Origin: Qipengyuania atrilutea
GTDB lineage: Bacteria; Pseudomonadota; Alphaproteobacteria; Sphingomonadales; Sphingomonadaceae
Assembly: GCF_013370205.1 (NCBI RefSeq)
Contig: NZ_JABWGV010000001.1
Span: 186,001-250,000 of the forward strand
Direction: 5' to 3'
Length of the DNA stretch: 64,000 bases
This document shows positions 54,847-64,000 of this stretch, in pieces. The translations under genes and the position numbers were made by a program. The notes under the pieces are model-generated. The model did no database searches. It saw only the letters and a list, made by a program, of their open reading frames with translations, and had not been told where the DNA came from. Position 1 is the stretch's first letter. Every line of letters begins with the position of its first letter.

Positions 54847-55755
54847 TTAACCGCCGGTAACGCTCTGCATGGCTTTCAGAATCGCGCCCGACTGCTCGGC
54901 ACCCGACTGCGGCGAGACAAGGTTGGTCTGCGCAGAGATCTTGTCCCAGTTTTCCGCGAAACCCTCGACCGTGCGCTGGTCTTCCGGCAGCCAGACCGCG
55001 TCGTTCATCATCACCCATGCCGAATGGAAGCCGCCTGCGCCTGCTCCGACGATGGCATTGGACGGCGCATCTTCGCTGACGAGGAAAAGCGCTGCCGGTG
55101 CGACGTTCTCCGGCCCGAACATCTCGAACGCCTGTTCCGGGAAGATGTCCTCCGTCATGCGCGTGCCCGCGACCGGCGCCAGCGTGTTGCACCGGATGTT
55201 GTACTTCGCGCCTTCGAGGTGGAGGGTCTTAGTGAGGCCTGCGAGACCCAGCTTCGCCGCGCCGTAATTGGCTTGGCCGAAATTGCCGAAAAGGCCGGTC
55301 GAACTGCTCGTCATCAGGATGCGTCCGTAGCCTTGGTCGCGGAACGTGTCCCAGCAGGCCTTCGTCGCATAAGCGCTGCCCAGAAGGTGGACGCGAACGA
55401 CGAACTCGAAGTCTTCGGGCCCCATCTTCGCGAAGCTCTTGTCGCGCAGGACGCCTGCGTTGTTGATGAGGACGTGAACACCGCCCCACTTCTGCTTGGC
55501 GTCGGCGACCATCTTTTCCATCTGGTCGTATTCGGTGACGGAAGCGCCGTTCGCGACCGCTTCGCCGCCCGCCTTCTCGATTTCCTCGACGACTTCGGCA
55601 GCAGCGTCGGAGGTGCCCGTTCCGTCGCGCGATCCGCCGAGATCGTTCACGACCACTTTCGCGCCCCGCCGAGCCAGTTCGAGCGCGTATTCACGGCCGA
55701 GGCCGCCACCTGCTCCGGTCACGATGGCAACGCGGTCCTTGAAGGAAATGGTCAT
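54847..55755 (-). CDS. Short-chain dehydrogenase, 3-hydroxyacyl-CoA dehydrogenase-like
   Basis: The 302-residue SDR has TGAGGGLG near residue 14, VNDLGG, NNAGVLRDKSF, SSSTGLFGNFGQANYGAAK (catalytic Ser, Tyr, Lys split here as SSSTG and YGAAK) and the RCNTLAPVAGTRM loop. The GVLRDKSFAKM and FGNFGQANY stretches are typical of the (3R)-hydroxyacyl-CoA dehydrogenase part of peroxisomal multifunctional enzyme 2. A beta-oxidation role is thus likely but specificity is inferred. The gene stands alone, with 135 non-coding bases before gph. Confidence 0.87.
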   Translation of the reverse strand: MTISFKDRVAIVTGAGGGLGREYALELARRGAKVVVNDLGGSRDGTGTSDAAAEVVEEIEKAGGEAVANGASVTEYDQMEKMVADAKQKWGGVHVLINNAGVLRDKSFAKMGPEDFEFVVRVHLLGSAYATKACWDTFRDQGYGRILMTSSSTGLFGNFGQANYGAAKLGLAGLTKTLHLEGAKYNIRCNTLAPVAGTRMTEDIFPEQAFEMFGPENVAPAALFLVSEDAPSNAIVGAGAGGFHSAWVMMNDAVWLPEDQRTVEGFAENWDKISAQTNLVSPQSGAEQSGAILKAMQSVTGG

Positions 55756-55890
55756 GAGTTCTCTCCGGTAAGTGTGAGGGTGTTTACGTTAAGGTCAATG
55801 CGTCTGTCTCGTTGCACGTTCCCATGGGTCATGCAACCGCTCGCGGCGACACTCGCGGTGCCGTAGGGGCAAGCCGGGTAGCAGCCGCGA

Positions 55891-56595
55891 TCAGTGCGGC
55901 GAATCGGCTTTCGCCAAGCCTTCCAGCGCCGGAATCAGCTCTGCGAATTTTGCGATCACCGCATCAGCGCCCAGTTCGTCGGCAGGTCCGTCGCAGTATC
56001 CGTAGGCCGCTGCAACGATGGGAACGCAGGCGGCGCGGGCGGCCAAGACATCGTAACTCGAATCGCCGACGAAGGCGAAATTGCCGCCGCCGGAAGCCTG
56101 TCGAGCGGCATCGATCGGATCGGCGAGCGGCTTGGCGCGGTAATTGCCTTCCGCGTCCTTGCCGAGCGTGTCTCCGCCGATGATCGAGGCGAAGCGATCG
56201 GTCAGGTCGAGCGCGCCCAGCACGCCGCGGGCGAAGCCCTCGAACTTGTTGGTCACGACCGAAAGAACCACTCCGCGCTCGGCAAGCTCGTCCAGTACGG
56301 CGATTACGCCCGGATAGGGCCGCGTATGCACCGCGACATGGCCGTCGTAATAGTGCAGCATTGTTTTGTAGAGATTGCGAAACTCGTCCTCCGGCACACC
56401 GCCCTGCTTGTCGAGCGCGCGCCGCAGCATCACCTTCGCTCCGCCGCCGATCAGGTCGGTCACATCCTCGACCGGGACGGGATTGAACCCGCCTTCGCGC
56501 AGGGCGTGGTTGACCGCTTCGCCCAAGTCGCGGTGGCTTTCTACGAGCGTGCCGTCGAGGTCGAACCCGATGCAGCGAAAGGGAAAATCTGTCAT
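55891..56595 (-). CDS. gph: Phosphoglycolate phosphatase
   Basis: A 234-residue HAD-family hydrolase with motif I FDLDGTLVES (nucleophile Asp in the first third), motif II SVVTNK, a lysine in the AKPL segment and motif IV FVGDSSYDV. The cap domain and length fit Gph, which removes 2-phosphoglycolate formed during DNA repair. ATG 56595 gives MTDFPF; an upstream in-frame codon would add 22 residues. It is divergent from glmU across 64 bases. Confidence 0.88.
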   Translation of the reverse strand: MTDFPFRCIGFDLDGTLVESHRDLGEAVNHALREGGFNPVPVEDVTDLIGGGAKVMLRRALDKQGGVPEDEFRNLYKTMLHYYDGHVAVHTRPYPGVIAVLDELAERGVVLSVVTNKFEGFARGVLGALDLTDRFASIIGGDTLGKDAEGNYRAKPLADPIDAARQASGGGNFAFVGDSSYDVLAARAACVPIVAAAYGYCDGPADELGADAVIAKFAELIPALEGLAKADSPH

Positions 56596-56659
56596 ATGCG
56601 GGCGGTCGGTGCGTGATGTTTCTTCAAACCGCAAGCATTTGCTGTCATGGCGCGAAGAC

Positions 56660-58030
56660 ATGACCGATCGACACTACGAATTCGCTGCCGTGATCCTCGC
56701 CGCAGGCAAGGGAACGCGGATGAAATCAACGCTGCACAAGGTGCTGCACCCGGTTGCGGGACGCGCTATGCTCGAACACCTCATGGCATCGGTGGAGCGG
56801 CTCGGGCCTGCGCGGCAGGTCTGTGTGGTCGGGGCAGGGCGCGAACAGATAGAGGCGGCAGTCGAAGGCCGTGCCGACACGGTGCTGCAGGAACCGCAAC
56901 TCGGTACGGGTCATGCCGTCCAACAGGCGCAGGAGAGTCTCACAGGTTTCACCGGCGACGTGCTCGTTCTCTACGGTGATGTTCCTTTCGTGCGCGCCGA
57001 AACGATGCGGGCCATGCTGGAGCGGCTCCATCAGGACGATGCGCCCAAGGCCGTCGTCCTCGGCTTCGAGCCGGACGATCCGCTGCAATACGGGCGCGTG
57101 ATTGCCGATGCCGAGGGGCGAATCGCGAAGATGGTCGAGTACAAGGACGCAAACGACGACGAGCGCGGCTGTCCGGTCTGCAACTCGGGCCTGCTCGCCG
57201 CGCGGGCCGAAGACCTTTTCGCACTGCTCGATCGGGTCGGCAATGACAATGCACAGGGCGAATTTTACCTGCCCGATATCGTCAACATCGCGATTGCCGA
57301 CGGGGACACCTGCGCCGTGATTTCCGCCGATAGCGCGGACGAAGTGCGCGGCATCAACAGCCGCGGTGAACTCGCGGAAGCGGAACGCGTTTGGCAGGAA
57401 CACGCCCGTAAGGAAGCGATGGCCGAAGGCGCGACGCTTCGCGCTCCGGAAACCGTCTTCTTCAGCTACGATACGAAGCTGGGCCGCGACGTTGTGATCG
57501 AACCCAACGTCGTGTTCGGTCCGGGCGTCACCGTCGCGGATGGCGCGCGGATCAAGGCTTTCAGTCATCTCGAAGGAGCGGACGTCGGCGAGGGCGCACA
57601 GGTCGGGCCCTACGCCCGCCTCCGGCCCGGAGCGGTGCTGAAGAAGGACAGCTTCGTCGGAAATTTCGTGGAGATGAAGAAGGCCGTGCTCGGTGAGGGC
57701 GCGAAGGCCAGCCACCTGACCTATCTCGGCGATGCGGAAGTGGGGGCCGGGGCAAACATCGGCGCGGGGACGATCACCTGCAATTACGACGGCTATTTCA
57801 AATACAAGACGGTTATCGGCGAGCGTGCCTTCATCGGATCGAACTCGTCGCTGATTGCTCCGGTCAAGATCGGCGCCGATGCGATCGTCGCTGCGGGGAG
57901 CGCGGTGAGCCGCGACGTTGCGGACGGCGAGCTCCGGATGGTCCGCGCCGAACAGTTCGTGAAGCCCGGTTGGGCCGACCGCTTCCATGACACGATGAAG
58001 AAGAAGAAAGCTGCCGAAGCGAAAGGCTGA
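56660..58030 (+). CDS. glmU: Bifunctional UDP-N-acetylglucosamine pyrophosphorylase/glucosamine-1-P acetyltransferase
   Basis: GlmU makes UDP-GlcNAc for peptidoglycan and LPS. The 456-residue protein has the uridyltransferase start ILAAGKGTRMKSTLHKVLHP, GTGHAVQQA and YGDVPF in the N-terminal domain (about 1-230), and a left-handed beta-helix with the acetyltransferase motif GANIGAGTITCNYDGY. It ends in a lysine-rich tail. ATG 56660 fits the family start. An HNH-like frame follows directly. Confidence 0.96.
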   Translation: MTDRHYEFAAVILAAGKGTRMKSTLHKVLHPVAGRAMLEHLMASVERLGPARQVCVVGAGREQIEAAVEGRADTVLQEPQLGTGHAVQQAQESLTGFTGDVLVLYGDVPFVRAETMRAMLERLHQDDAPKAVVLGFEPDDPLQYGRVIADAEGRIAKMVEYKDANDDERGCPVCNSGLLAARAEDLFALLDRVGNDNAQGEFYLPDIVNIAIADGDTCAVISADSADEVRGINSRGELAEAERVWQEHARKEAMAEGATLRAPETVFFSYDTKLGRDVVIEPNVVFGPGVTVADGARIKAFSHLEGADVGEGAQVGPYARLRPGAVLKKDSFVGNFVEMKKAVLGEGAKASHLTYLGDAEVGAGANIGAGTITCNYDGYFKYKTVIGERAFIGSNSSLIAPVKIGADAIVAAGSAVSRDVADGELRMVRAEQFVKPGWADRFHDTMKKKKAAEAKG

Positions 58031-58031
58031 A

Positions 58032-58331
58032 TTCTCGGCGGAAGCCGCTGACGATACTGGCGAGCCCCTTCGCTGCTGGCTGTGTGAGCGGGCGCTCGGC
58101 CAATCGGTACAGTGGCACCATACGGTCCCGAAATCGAAGCGGGGGCGGGAGACGGTGCCGGTTCATCCGATCTGTCACCGGACCATCCACGCCAATTTCA
58201 GCAATACCGAATTGGCCCGAATCGGGACCGATCGCACGCGAATCGCGAGCGACGAGCGCATGACGACCTTCCTTCACTGGATCGCCGGCAAACCGCCCGA
58301 CTTTCATGCGCCCACGCGAACAAGTCGTTGA
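58032..58331 (+). CDS. HNH-nuclease-like frame lacking a standard start codon
   Basis: A 99-codon open frame after glmU reads LRCWLCERALG, WHHTVPKSKRG and VHPICHRTIHANF, an HNH-type zinc/nuclease fold with a CxxC pair and the conserved His residues. The frame is intact to TGA 58329-58331, but it contains no ATG, GTG or TTG between the upstream in-frame stop near 57995 and the HNH core. A CTG at 58011 is the only near-cognate codon. At 58032 the codon TTC follows A, so ATTCTCG could derive from ATGTCG by a small change. It may be a decayed gene or use a rare start. Confidence 0.5.
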   Translation, partial: FSAEAADDTGEPLRCWLCERALGQSVQWHHTVPKSKRGRETVPVHPICHRTIHANFSNTELARIGTDRTRIASDERMTTFLHWIAGKPPDFHAPTRTSR

Positions 58332-58501
58332 TTTCGTGCAAAAATGCAGGTTCGACTTCGCGCTTCTGTTATTTTTAGCGTGCCGCGGCGTTAAGGGTAA
58401 AAATTAACCTTTACCTGCGCAAATTGGCTGATTTAGGGACACTCCCCAGAAAGTCCGCCATCCGCCTACGGTTTTCGAAAAAGCCGTGCTATATCGGGAT
58501 T

Positions 58502-59278
58502 ATGGAAACATTAGGTGCGACATTGCAGGACAACCGGAAGGCGATCTACGGCGGAGTCGCGGCGGTCGCTTTGCTCGCTGCAGCCTATCTCGCGTTTACC
58601 ATGTTCAATAATGATGGCAGCTGGTGGAACTCGTCCGACCGCTACACCGCGGCCGATGGCAGTGGCGAAGACGACGGATCGATCTTCGACCGTGCGAGCA
58701 ACGCGCTGAATTCCTTCATCGGACGGTCTCCGGGCGAGCGAAACGAAGCCGCTCTCGTTGCCGGCAAGGGGAAGGGCAAGGGACGCCGCGCGCCGCGCGA
58801 GGGCCTTACGCGCCAGCCCCGCGAGCGGGCGCTCGGCAAGGTATTCGATACTCCAGCCGCACAGGACCGCGTCATTCCCGGCGAAGATACGGCAGTCGAC
58901 GATGCGCTTATCCCCCCGGAAGCCTTGCTTTCGCAGGCACCCGCTGCGGCACCGATCGGATCGACGCCGCTCGCAAGCGGACCGATTTCCGGCCCGCCCG
59001 TTACGGGCGGCGGGGGCGGCGGTTTCTTTCCCGGCATAGGTGGCGGCGGCGGTGGCGGCAGCCCTGGCGGTCCCGGCGGTCCCGGAGGTAATCCAGGCGG
59101 CAATCCTCCGCCTGCTGGCGGCGGCGGTGGCGGTACTCCTCCGCCCGTTCCTGCAGTCCCCGAACCGGCGACTTGGGCGACGCTACTTCTGGGCATGGCT
59201 GCAACCGGCGCCATGATGCGCCGCCGTCCGCGCATCGCGTTCGCCCCCGTAAATTCCGTGCGCGAGACTATCGGCTGA
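58502..59278 (+). CDS. PEPxxWA-CTERM sorting-signal protein with Gly/Pro-rich linker
   Basis: The 258-residue protein has an N-terminal TM helix (AIYGGVAAVALLAAAYLAFTM, about 20-40 minus ends), a low-complexity body with GKGKGKGRR, proline/glycine blocks from about residue 165, and a C-terminal sorting signal: VPEPATWA, a hydrophobic helix (LLLGMAATGAMM) and RRRPR. The PEPxxWA-CTERM tail is the sorting signal of exosortase systems in sphingomonads; the exosortase is not in view. ATG 58502 is chosen, since the upstream frame to 58424 is unlikely. Neighbours downstream are envelope proteins. Confidence 0.8.
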   Translation: METLGATLQDNRKAIYGGVAAVALLAAAYLAFTMFNNDGSWWNSSDRYTAADGSGEDDGSIFDRASNALNSFIGRSPGERNEAALVAGKGKGKGRRAPREGLTRQPRERALGKVFDTPAAQDRVIPGEDTAVDDALIPPEALLSQAPAAAPIGSTPLASGPISGPPVTGGGGGGFFPGIGGGGGGGSPGGPGGPGGNPGGNPPPAGGGGGGTPPPVPAVPEPATWATLLLGMAATGAMMRRRPRIAFAPVNSVRETIG

Positions 59279-59283
59279 CCGCC

Positions 59284-59922
59284 TTGCGACTCGCCCTTGT
59301 AGCTTTCGCGGCGCTCGTATCTCTTTCCGGCTGCGAGCAGGCAGAAGAGAGCGCAGCGAAAAGCGAATTCGCCGCTGGCACAAGCGCACCGAACAGGGGT
59401 CAAGAGGCACCGAGCGACACCGAAAGCCGCGTCTATCTCGACTTGGACGAGGCGAGAATGGGAAGCGAGCAAGGCATAATGCCGGCCGGTGTTCGTTCGC
59501 TCATCAAGACCGATGGGCGCATGAAGCATGGCGAGTTTCGCTGGGACGATGCCGAAATCGGCGCGGGCAAGGTGCAGATCTTCGTCGATCTCGACCGGCA
59601 GATGGTCTCGGCCTATCGCGGCGGCCACGAAATCGGGACCGCGGTGATCCTCTTCGGCGCTTTCGGCAAGGATACGCCGCTGGGCAGCTTCCCGATCGAG
59701 CGCAAGATCAGCGATTACCATTCGCGAACCTATGACGCGCCGATGCCCTACACGCTGTGGCTGACCGATGACGGCGTAGCGCTCCACGGCAGCAAGGTCG
59801 AGTGGGGCGCCTCGACGCGCGGCTGCGTCGGTGTGCCGATCGAGTTCGCCGAGCACCTTTTCGATGTCACGCGCGAAGGCGACGTGGTGCGCATCGTCCG
59901 CTCGCAAGGTAAGGAAGTGTAA
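59284..59922 (+). CDS. L,D-transpeptidase (YkuD) lipoprotein
   Basis: The 212-residue product appears to start at TTG 59284, six bases after the previous stop, because this alone gives a lipoprotein signal (lipobox LSGC near residue 17). The YkuD domain covers about residues 95-205, with LDRQMVSAYRGG, GKDTPLGSFPI, and catalytic region LHGSKVEWGASTRGCVGVP containing the His and the nucleophile Cys. L,D-transpeptidases make 3-3 crosslinks or attach proteins to peptidoglycan. The start codon is the weak point. Confidence 0.8.
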   Translation: MRLALVAFAALVSLSGCEQAEESAAKSEFAAGTSAPNRGQEAPSDTESRVYLDLDEARMGSEQGIMPAGVRSLIKTDGRMKHGEFRWDDAEIGAGKVQIFVDLDRQMVSAYRGGHEIGTAVILFGAFGKDTPLGSFPIERKISDYHSRTYDAPMPYTLWLTDDGVALHGSKVEWGASTRGCVGVPIEFAEHLFDVTREGDVVRIVRSQGKEV

Positions 59923-59972
59923 GGCTTATCCTTTAACCCGTATTAAGGATTTTGCGGCGCATAGATTTTCCC

Positions 59973-60518
59973 ATGTGGGGAAGAAGCGCCCGTACTCCGA
60001 GAATCGTTCGCCGCGCTGCTGCGGCGCTGGCAGCCGCGGTGACCGCACCGCTGCTGGTTGGCGCGCAGGGCGTTCACAACGATTTCGAACAGCGTTTGCT
60101 TGCCAGTCACAACCGCGAGCGGGCTACCCTGAAGCTGCCTGAACTGCGCTGGGACAGCGAACTGGCGCGGGGGGCGAAGCAGTGGGCAGAAGAACTTGCG
60201 GCGACCGGGAAGTTCGAACATTCACCGGGCAATTCGGGGACGGAGCCGCTCGGAGAGAACCTGTGGGGCGGCACCCCCGGCCATTTTCAGCCCGAGGCCA
60301 TGGTCGGCCTGTGGATCGAGGAAAAGGAACATTTCAAGCCGGGCAGGTTTCCGAACGTCAGCATTACCGGCGATCATGCCGACGTCGGCCACTATACGCA
60401 GGTGATGTGGCGCAAGACGCGGGCCGTGGGCTGCGCGCGCGCGACAGGAGCAGATGAGGAAATTCTGGTGTGCCGCTACAGCCGGGCTGGCAACATTCGC
60501 GGTCAGAAGGTTTTCTGA
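59973..60518 (+). CDS. CAP/SCP-domain secreted protein
   Basis: The 181-residue precursor has a signal peptide (VRRAAAALAAAVTAPLLVGAQ, cleaved near residue 31) and a CAP domain: LLASHNRERATLKLPEL, LRWDSELARGAKQWAEEL, GENLWGG, GHYTQVMWRKTRAVGCA and CRYSRAGNI. CAP proteins are secreted and bind lipids or peptidoglycan; bacterial ones are often cell-surface factors. ATG 59973 is used; TTG 59952 adds seven residues. It follows the L,D-transpeptidase on the same strand. Confidence 0.85.
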   Translation: MWGRSARTPRIVRRAAAALAAAVTAPLLVGAQGVHNDFEQRLLASHNRERATLKLPELRWDSELARGAKQWAEELAATGKFEHSPGNSGTEPLGENLWGGTPGHFQPEAMVGLWIEEKEHFKPGRFPNVSITGDHADVGHYTQVMWRKTRAVGCARATGADEEILVCRYSRAGNIRGQKVF

Positions 60519-60631
60519 AGCGCCCCTCGTTTGCCGACGCCGCGGTCCGTCCGCTTTGACAAGTTGTACCGCAGCAATCGCATCCGTGGCCTGCTCGGCG
60601 CCGCGCGCTTCTTCACGCTTGCAACGCTTAC

Positions 60632-60656
60632 AAAAAAGCGGCCCGCAGGCCGCTTT
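60632..60656 (-). terminator. Rho-independent terminator of the ATP synthase operon
   Basis: AAAGCGGCC (60635-60643) and GGCCGCTTT (60648-60656) pair perfectly around a four-base loop. Read on the minus strand the stem ends in a T-run (A6 at 60632-60637), 28 bases after atpC. On the plus strand only TTTCTCG follows, so it may also weakly end the CAP transcript. Confidence 0.88.
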
Positions 60657-60683
60657 CTCGTTCACCAAGGCTAAGACGTCGAC

Positions 60684-60947
60684 TTAAGCCGCGTCCTCGA
60701 CATGCTCGGCAAGGACCGTGAGGCCCTTATCGCCGACTTCGGCGAAACCGCCGCGCACTTCGATGTTTTCGGGCGTACCGCCAGCGGTCTTGTAGACCTG
60801 AACTGCGCCGTCGCGGATCGTCGACATGAACGGCGCATGCCCTTCGAGCACGCCGAACTCGCCTTCCGTGCCGGGGACAATCACCATGTGGACTTCCTCG
60901 GACCGCACGAGCTTGGCGGGCGTCACGAGTTCGAAATGCAATGCCAT
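60684..60947 (-). CDS. atpC: ATP synthase epsilon subunit
   Basis: The 87-residue protein is the N-terminal beta-sandwich of epsilon: [46 protein letters not shown] (in two parts) and [17 protein letters not shown]. It lacks the C-terminal helical hairpin of E. coli epsilon, as is common in alphaproteobacteria. It is the last gene of the atp operon, 46 bases after atpD, with a hairpin in the gap. Confidence 0.94.
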   Translation of the reverse strand: MALHFELVTPAKLVRSEEVHMVIVPGTEGEFGVLEGHAPFMSTIRDGAVQVYKTAGGTPENIEVRGGFAEVGDKGLTVLAEHVEDAA

Positions 60948-60962
60948 TGTCGTTCCTCAATA

Positions 60963-60984
60963 CCCCGCCCGCTAAGGGGCGGGG
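60963..60984. other. GC-rich intercistronic hairpin between atpD and atpC
   Basis: CCCCGCCC (60963-60970) pairs with GGGCGGGG (60977-60984) around a six-base loop. On the transcribed (minus) strand no T-run follows, so it is not a standard terminator; it may tune or protect the 3' part of the atp message. The T-run lies on the non-transcribed orientation. Confidence 0.5.
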
Positions 60985-60993
60985 CTGTTTTTC

Positions 60994-62484
<1,491 letters not shown>

Positions 62485-62853
62485 TTACTGGTCTACGTGG
62501 TGGGAACCGTGCTCGGCGCAGATAGCAGGCGCATCGGCCAATTCCCAGTTATCTTCGGTTGCGCTGAGCTGCGCTTCGTGGCGCAGATACTGGTCTTCGC
62601 CGAGGCCGAATTCGCAGGTCACGTTGTCCGCGCCCATTGCGCGCCGGCAGACGGCGTTGCTGACGGGTTCCGCATCGGGGCAGGTTTCCGCGAAGACTTC
62701 GGTGAACAGTCCCTGGTCGGGTGCGGGCAGGGTCGAGGTAGGCTCGGGAGCAGGAGCAGCGGCAGTCGTTTCGGTTGCAACCGGTTCGGCAGCTTCTTCC
62801 CCGCATCCGGCGAGGACGGTAATTGCAGCAAAAAGGGGTACCAATTTCTTCAC
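62485..62853 (-). CDS. Small lipoprotein inserted between atpG and atpD
   Basis: The 122-residue product starts at GTG 62853, which overlaps the atpG stop as GTGA. It has a lipoprotein signal ([17 protein letters not shown], Cys17), a proline/threonine/alanine-rich linker (about 25-45) and a small domain with four cysteines ([37 protein letters not shown]). The cysteines may form two disulfides in the periplasm. I do not recognise a family. Its place inside the atp operon suggests co-expression with F1. Confidence 0.85.
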   Translation of the reverse strand: MKKLVPLFAAITVLAGCGEEAAEPVATETTAAAPAPEPTSTLPAPDQGLFTEVFAETCPDAEPVSNAVCRRAMGADNVTCEFGLGEDQYLRHEAQLSATEDNWELADAPAICAEHGSHHVDQ

Positions 62854-63728
62854 AGCGCTTCGGCTCCGGCAATGATTTCGATAAGTTCGGTGGTGATCGC
62901 GGCCTGACGGCTACGGTTATACTGGACAGTCAGGTCCTTGATGAGGTCGCCGGCATTGCGCGTGGCGTTGTCCATCGCGGTCATCGAAGCGCCCTGTTCC
63001 GACGCCTCGCGTTCGAGCAGCGCGCCGAACAGCTGCGTCTTCACGTAACGGGGCAGCAGTTCTTCGAGGATTTCCTCTTCGCCCGGCTCGTATTCGACGA
63101 CGGCATCGCTGGCCGCCGCGTCGGCATCACCTTCGGGCGAGGGGACGGGGATCAACTGATCAACCGTCGGGTCCTGCGCCAGTGCGGACTGGAACACCGG
63201 ATAAACGAGGTGCGCGACATCGAATTCGCCATTCTCGAAGCGTTCGATCAAGTCGTCGCCGATCGCTTCGGCTTCGTCGAAGCCGGGTTGGCGGACGTCG
63301 GAGGTGTCGAACCACTTCTCGATCCGGTCGGCATAGTCGCGCTTGATCGGGGCACGTCCCTTCTTGCCGACGAGATAGAACTGCACGTCCTTGCCCTCGG
63401 CAATCAGTTCGCGCGCCTTGACCTTCGCGGCCTTAACGATGTTCGAGTTGAGACCGCCGCACAGGCCTTTGTCGGTGTTGACGACGACCAGCAGGTGGCG
63501 CTGACGGCTGCCGGTACCGGCGAGCAGCTTCGGTGCGCTGTTGCCGCTCACCCGGGAGGCGAGCGATGCCATGACCGACGACATCCGCTCTGCGTAAGGA
63601 CGCGCGGCTTCCGCCGCTGCCTGCGCACGGCGCAGCTTCGCGGCCGCAACCATCTGCTTGGCCTTGGTGATCTTCTGGGTCGATTTGACCGAGGAGATGC
63701 GGCCCTTGAGTTCTTTCAGGCTAGCCAT
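62850..63728 (-). CDS. atpG: ATP synthase gamma subunit
   Basis: The gamma rotor subunit, 292 residues: [36 protein letters not shown] at the start (in parts) and [18 protein letters not shown] near the C-terminus, forming the coiled-coil shaft, with a Rossmann-like middle ([16 protein letters not shown]). Length fits. It overlaps the lipoprotein gene and follows an ABM-domain gene by eight bases. Confidence 0.97.
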   Translation of the reverse strand: MASLKELKGRISSVKSTQKITKAKQMVAAAKLRRAQAAAEAARPYAERMSSVMASLASRVSGNSAPKLLAGTGSRQRHLLVVVNTDKGLCGGLNSNIVKAAKVKARELIAEGKDVQFYLVGKKGRAPIKRDYADRIEKWFDTSDVRQPGFDEAEAIGDDLIERFENGEFDVAHLVYPVFQSALAQDPTVDQLIPVPSPEGDADAAASDAVVEYEPGEEEILEELLPRYVKTQLFGALLEREASEQGASMTAMDNATRNAGDLIKDLTVQYNRSRQAAITTELIEIIAGAEAL

Positions 63729-63736
63729 GGTCTACC

Positions 63737-64000
63737 TCAGCCTTCCAGCGGCTTCACTTCGACAAGTTCGGGCGCAGATTGCAGCCAGTTCTCGTATTTA
63801 GCGAAGACGTCTTTCGTATAATCTTGGGCATGGTGGAAATCGAAAGCTTCCCGGTTCGCCCACTGCTCGAAAATCATGATGCTGCTCGATCCGTCCGCGG
63901 CGCGGCGCGGCTCGAAGGCGATACAGCCGTCTTCGTCGCGGGTGGCGGGCACGATGGAAGCTACCGCTTCGCAGGCGGCATCCATATGCTCCGGCTTGAC
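63737..64000 (-). CDS. ABM-domain (quinol monooxygenase-like) protein, 5' end outside window
   Basis: The frame is open to the right edge, so only the last 87 residues are seen, and the real start lies beyond 64000. The visible part (VKPEHMDAACEA, RDEDGCIAFEPRRA, IMIFEQWANREAFDFHH, ENWLQSAPELVEVKPLEG) is the ABM ferredoxin-like fold, which includes small monooxygenases and heme/quinol-related enzymes; function is unpredictable. It sits just upstream of atpG, so it is probably co-transcribed with the ATP synthase genes. An internal ATG at 63985 is not taken as the start. Confidence 0.8.
   Translation of the reverse strand, partial: VKPEHMDAACEAVASIVPATRDEDGCIAFEPRRAADGSSSIMIFEQWANREAFDFHHAQDYTKDVFAKYENWLQSAPELVEVKPLEG

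Noticed and set aside
58391-58411. CtrA-like TTAA repeats (TTAA-N9-TTAA)
   Set aside because: The spacing is nine bases rather than the seven of a full CtrA box, so it is not counted as a site.

Overview
The window is ordinary chromosome from a high-GC alphaproteobacterium, most likely of the Sphingomonadales and probably close to Erythrobacteraceae. Four signs point there: a circularly permuted (two-piece) tmRNA gene, a PEPxxWA-type C-terminal sorting signal, GGAAC-N16-CGTT general-stress (EcfG-type) promoter elements, and gene orders such as lptD-surA-pdxA-rsmA and dapF-mtaB-ftsY-yciB. Genes are dense and many neighbours share ATGA, GTGA or TGATG overlaps, so translational coupling is the rule. 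I saw no prophage, insertion sequence, CRISPR array or recognisable defence island.

Layout. 1-12.9 kb: 5' part of typA, a TonB-dependent receptor, the ybbP-ybbA exporter with the divergent GDSL esterase, recF, a short PspC unit behind a sigma-54-like promoter, then a five-gene leftward run (LemA, two TPM proteins, Nudix hydrolase, SDR). 12.9-22.2 kb: mscL, ssrA, a small membrane protein, an arginine-succinyltransferase operon (M20 hydrolase-astA-astB), malate synthase G, a prolyl 4-hydroxylase-like oxygenase with a truncated ABM-domain tail ORF, tRNA-His and a leucine-dehydrogenase-like enzyme. 22.2-37.3 kb: cytochrome c maturation operon ccmCDEFGHI, kup, the dapF-mtaB-ftsY-yciB operon, a GGDEF/EAL protein, an EVE-domain protein, a CsbD stress protein and an orphan acetolactate-synthase-like TPP enzyme.

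37.3-50 kb: a small conserved-looking ORF, an LplT-like transporter, pgsA, the outer-membrane biogenesis operon lptD-surA-pdxA-rsmA, pepA-DUF2256-holC, ndk, an NTF2-like protein and a sulfotransferase. 50-58.5 kb: purM-purN, divergent DUF2066-like protein plus Hda, cysE, DUF2794, an SDR, gph, glmU and an HNH-like frame without a standard start codon. 58.5-64 kb: three envelope genes (PEP-CTERM protein, L,D-transpeptidase, CAP protein), then the leftward ATP synthase operon end (ABM gene, atpG, lipoprotein, atpD, atpC).

The points most worth following are the sigma-54/PspC unit, the lipoprotein and ABM genes lodged inside the ATP synthase operon, the M20 hydrolase in an ast operon with no astE in view, the doubly anchored PEP-CTERM protein, and the start-less HNH frame. 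Nothing here is a clearly undescribed multi-gene system; the evidence supports these as small accessory additions to conserved operons.
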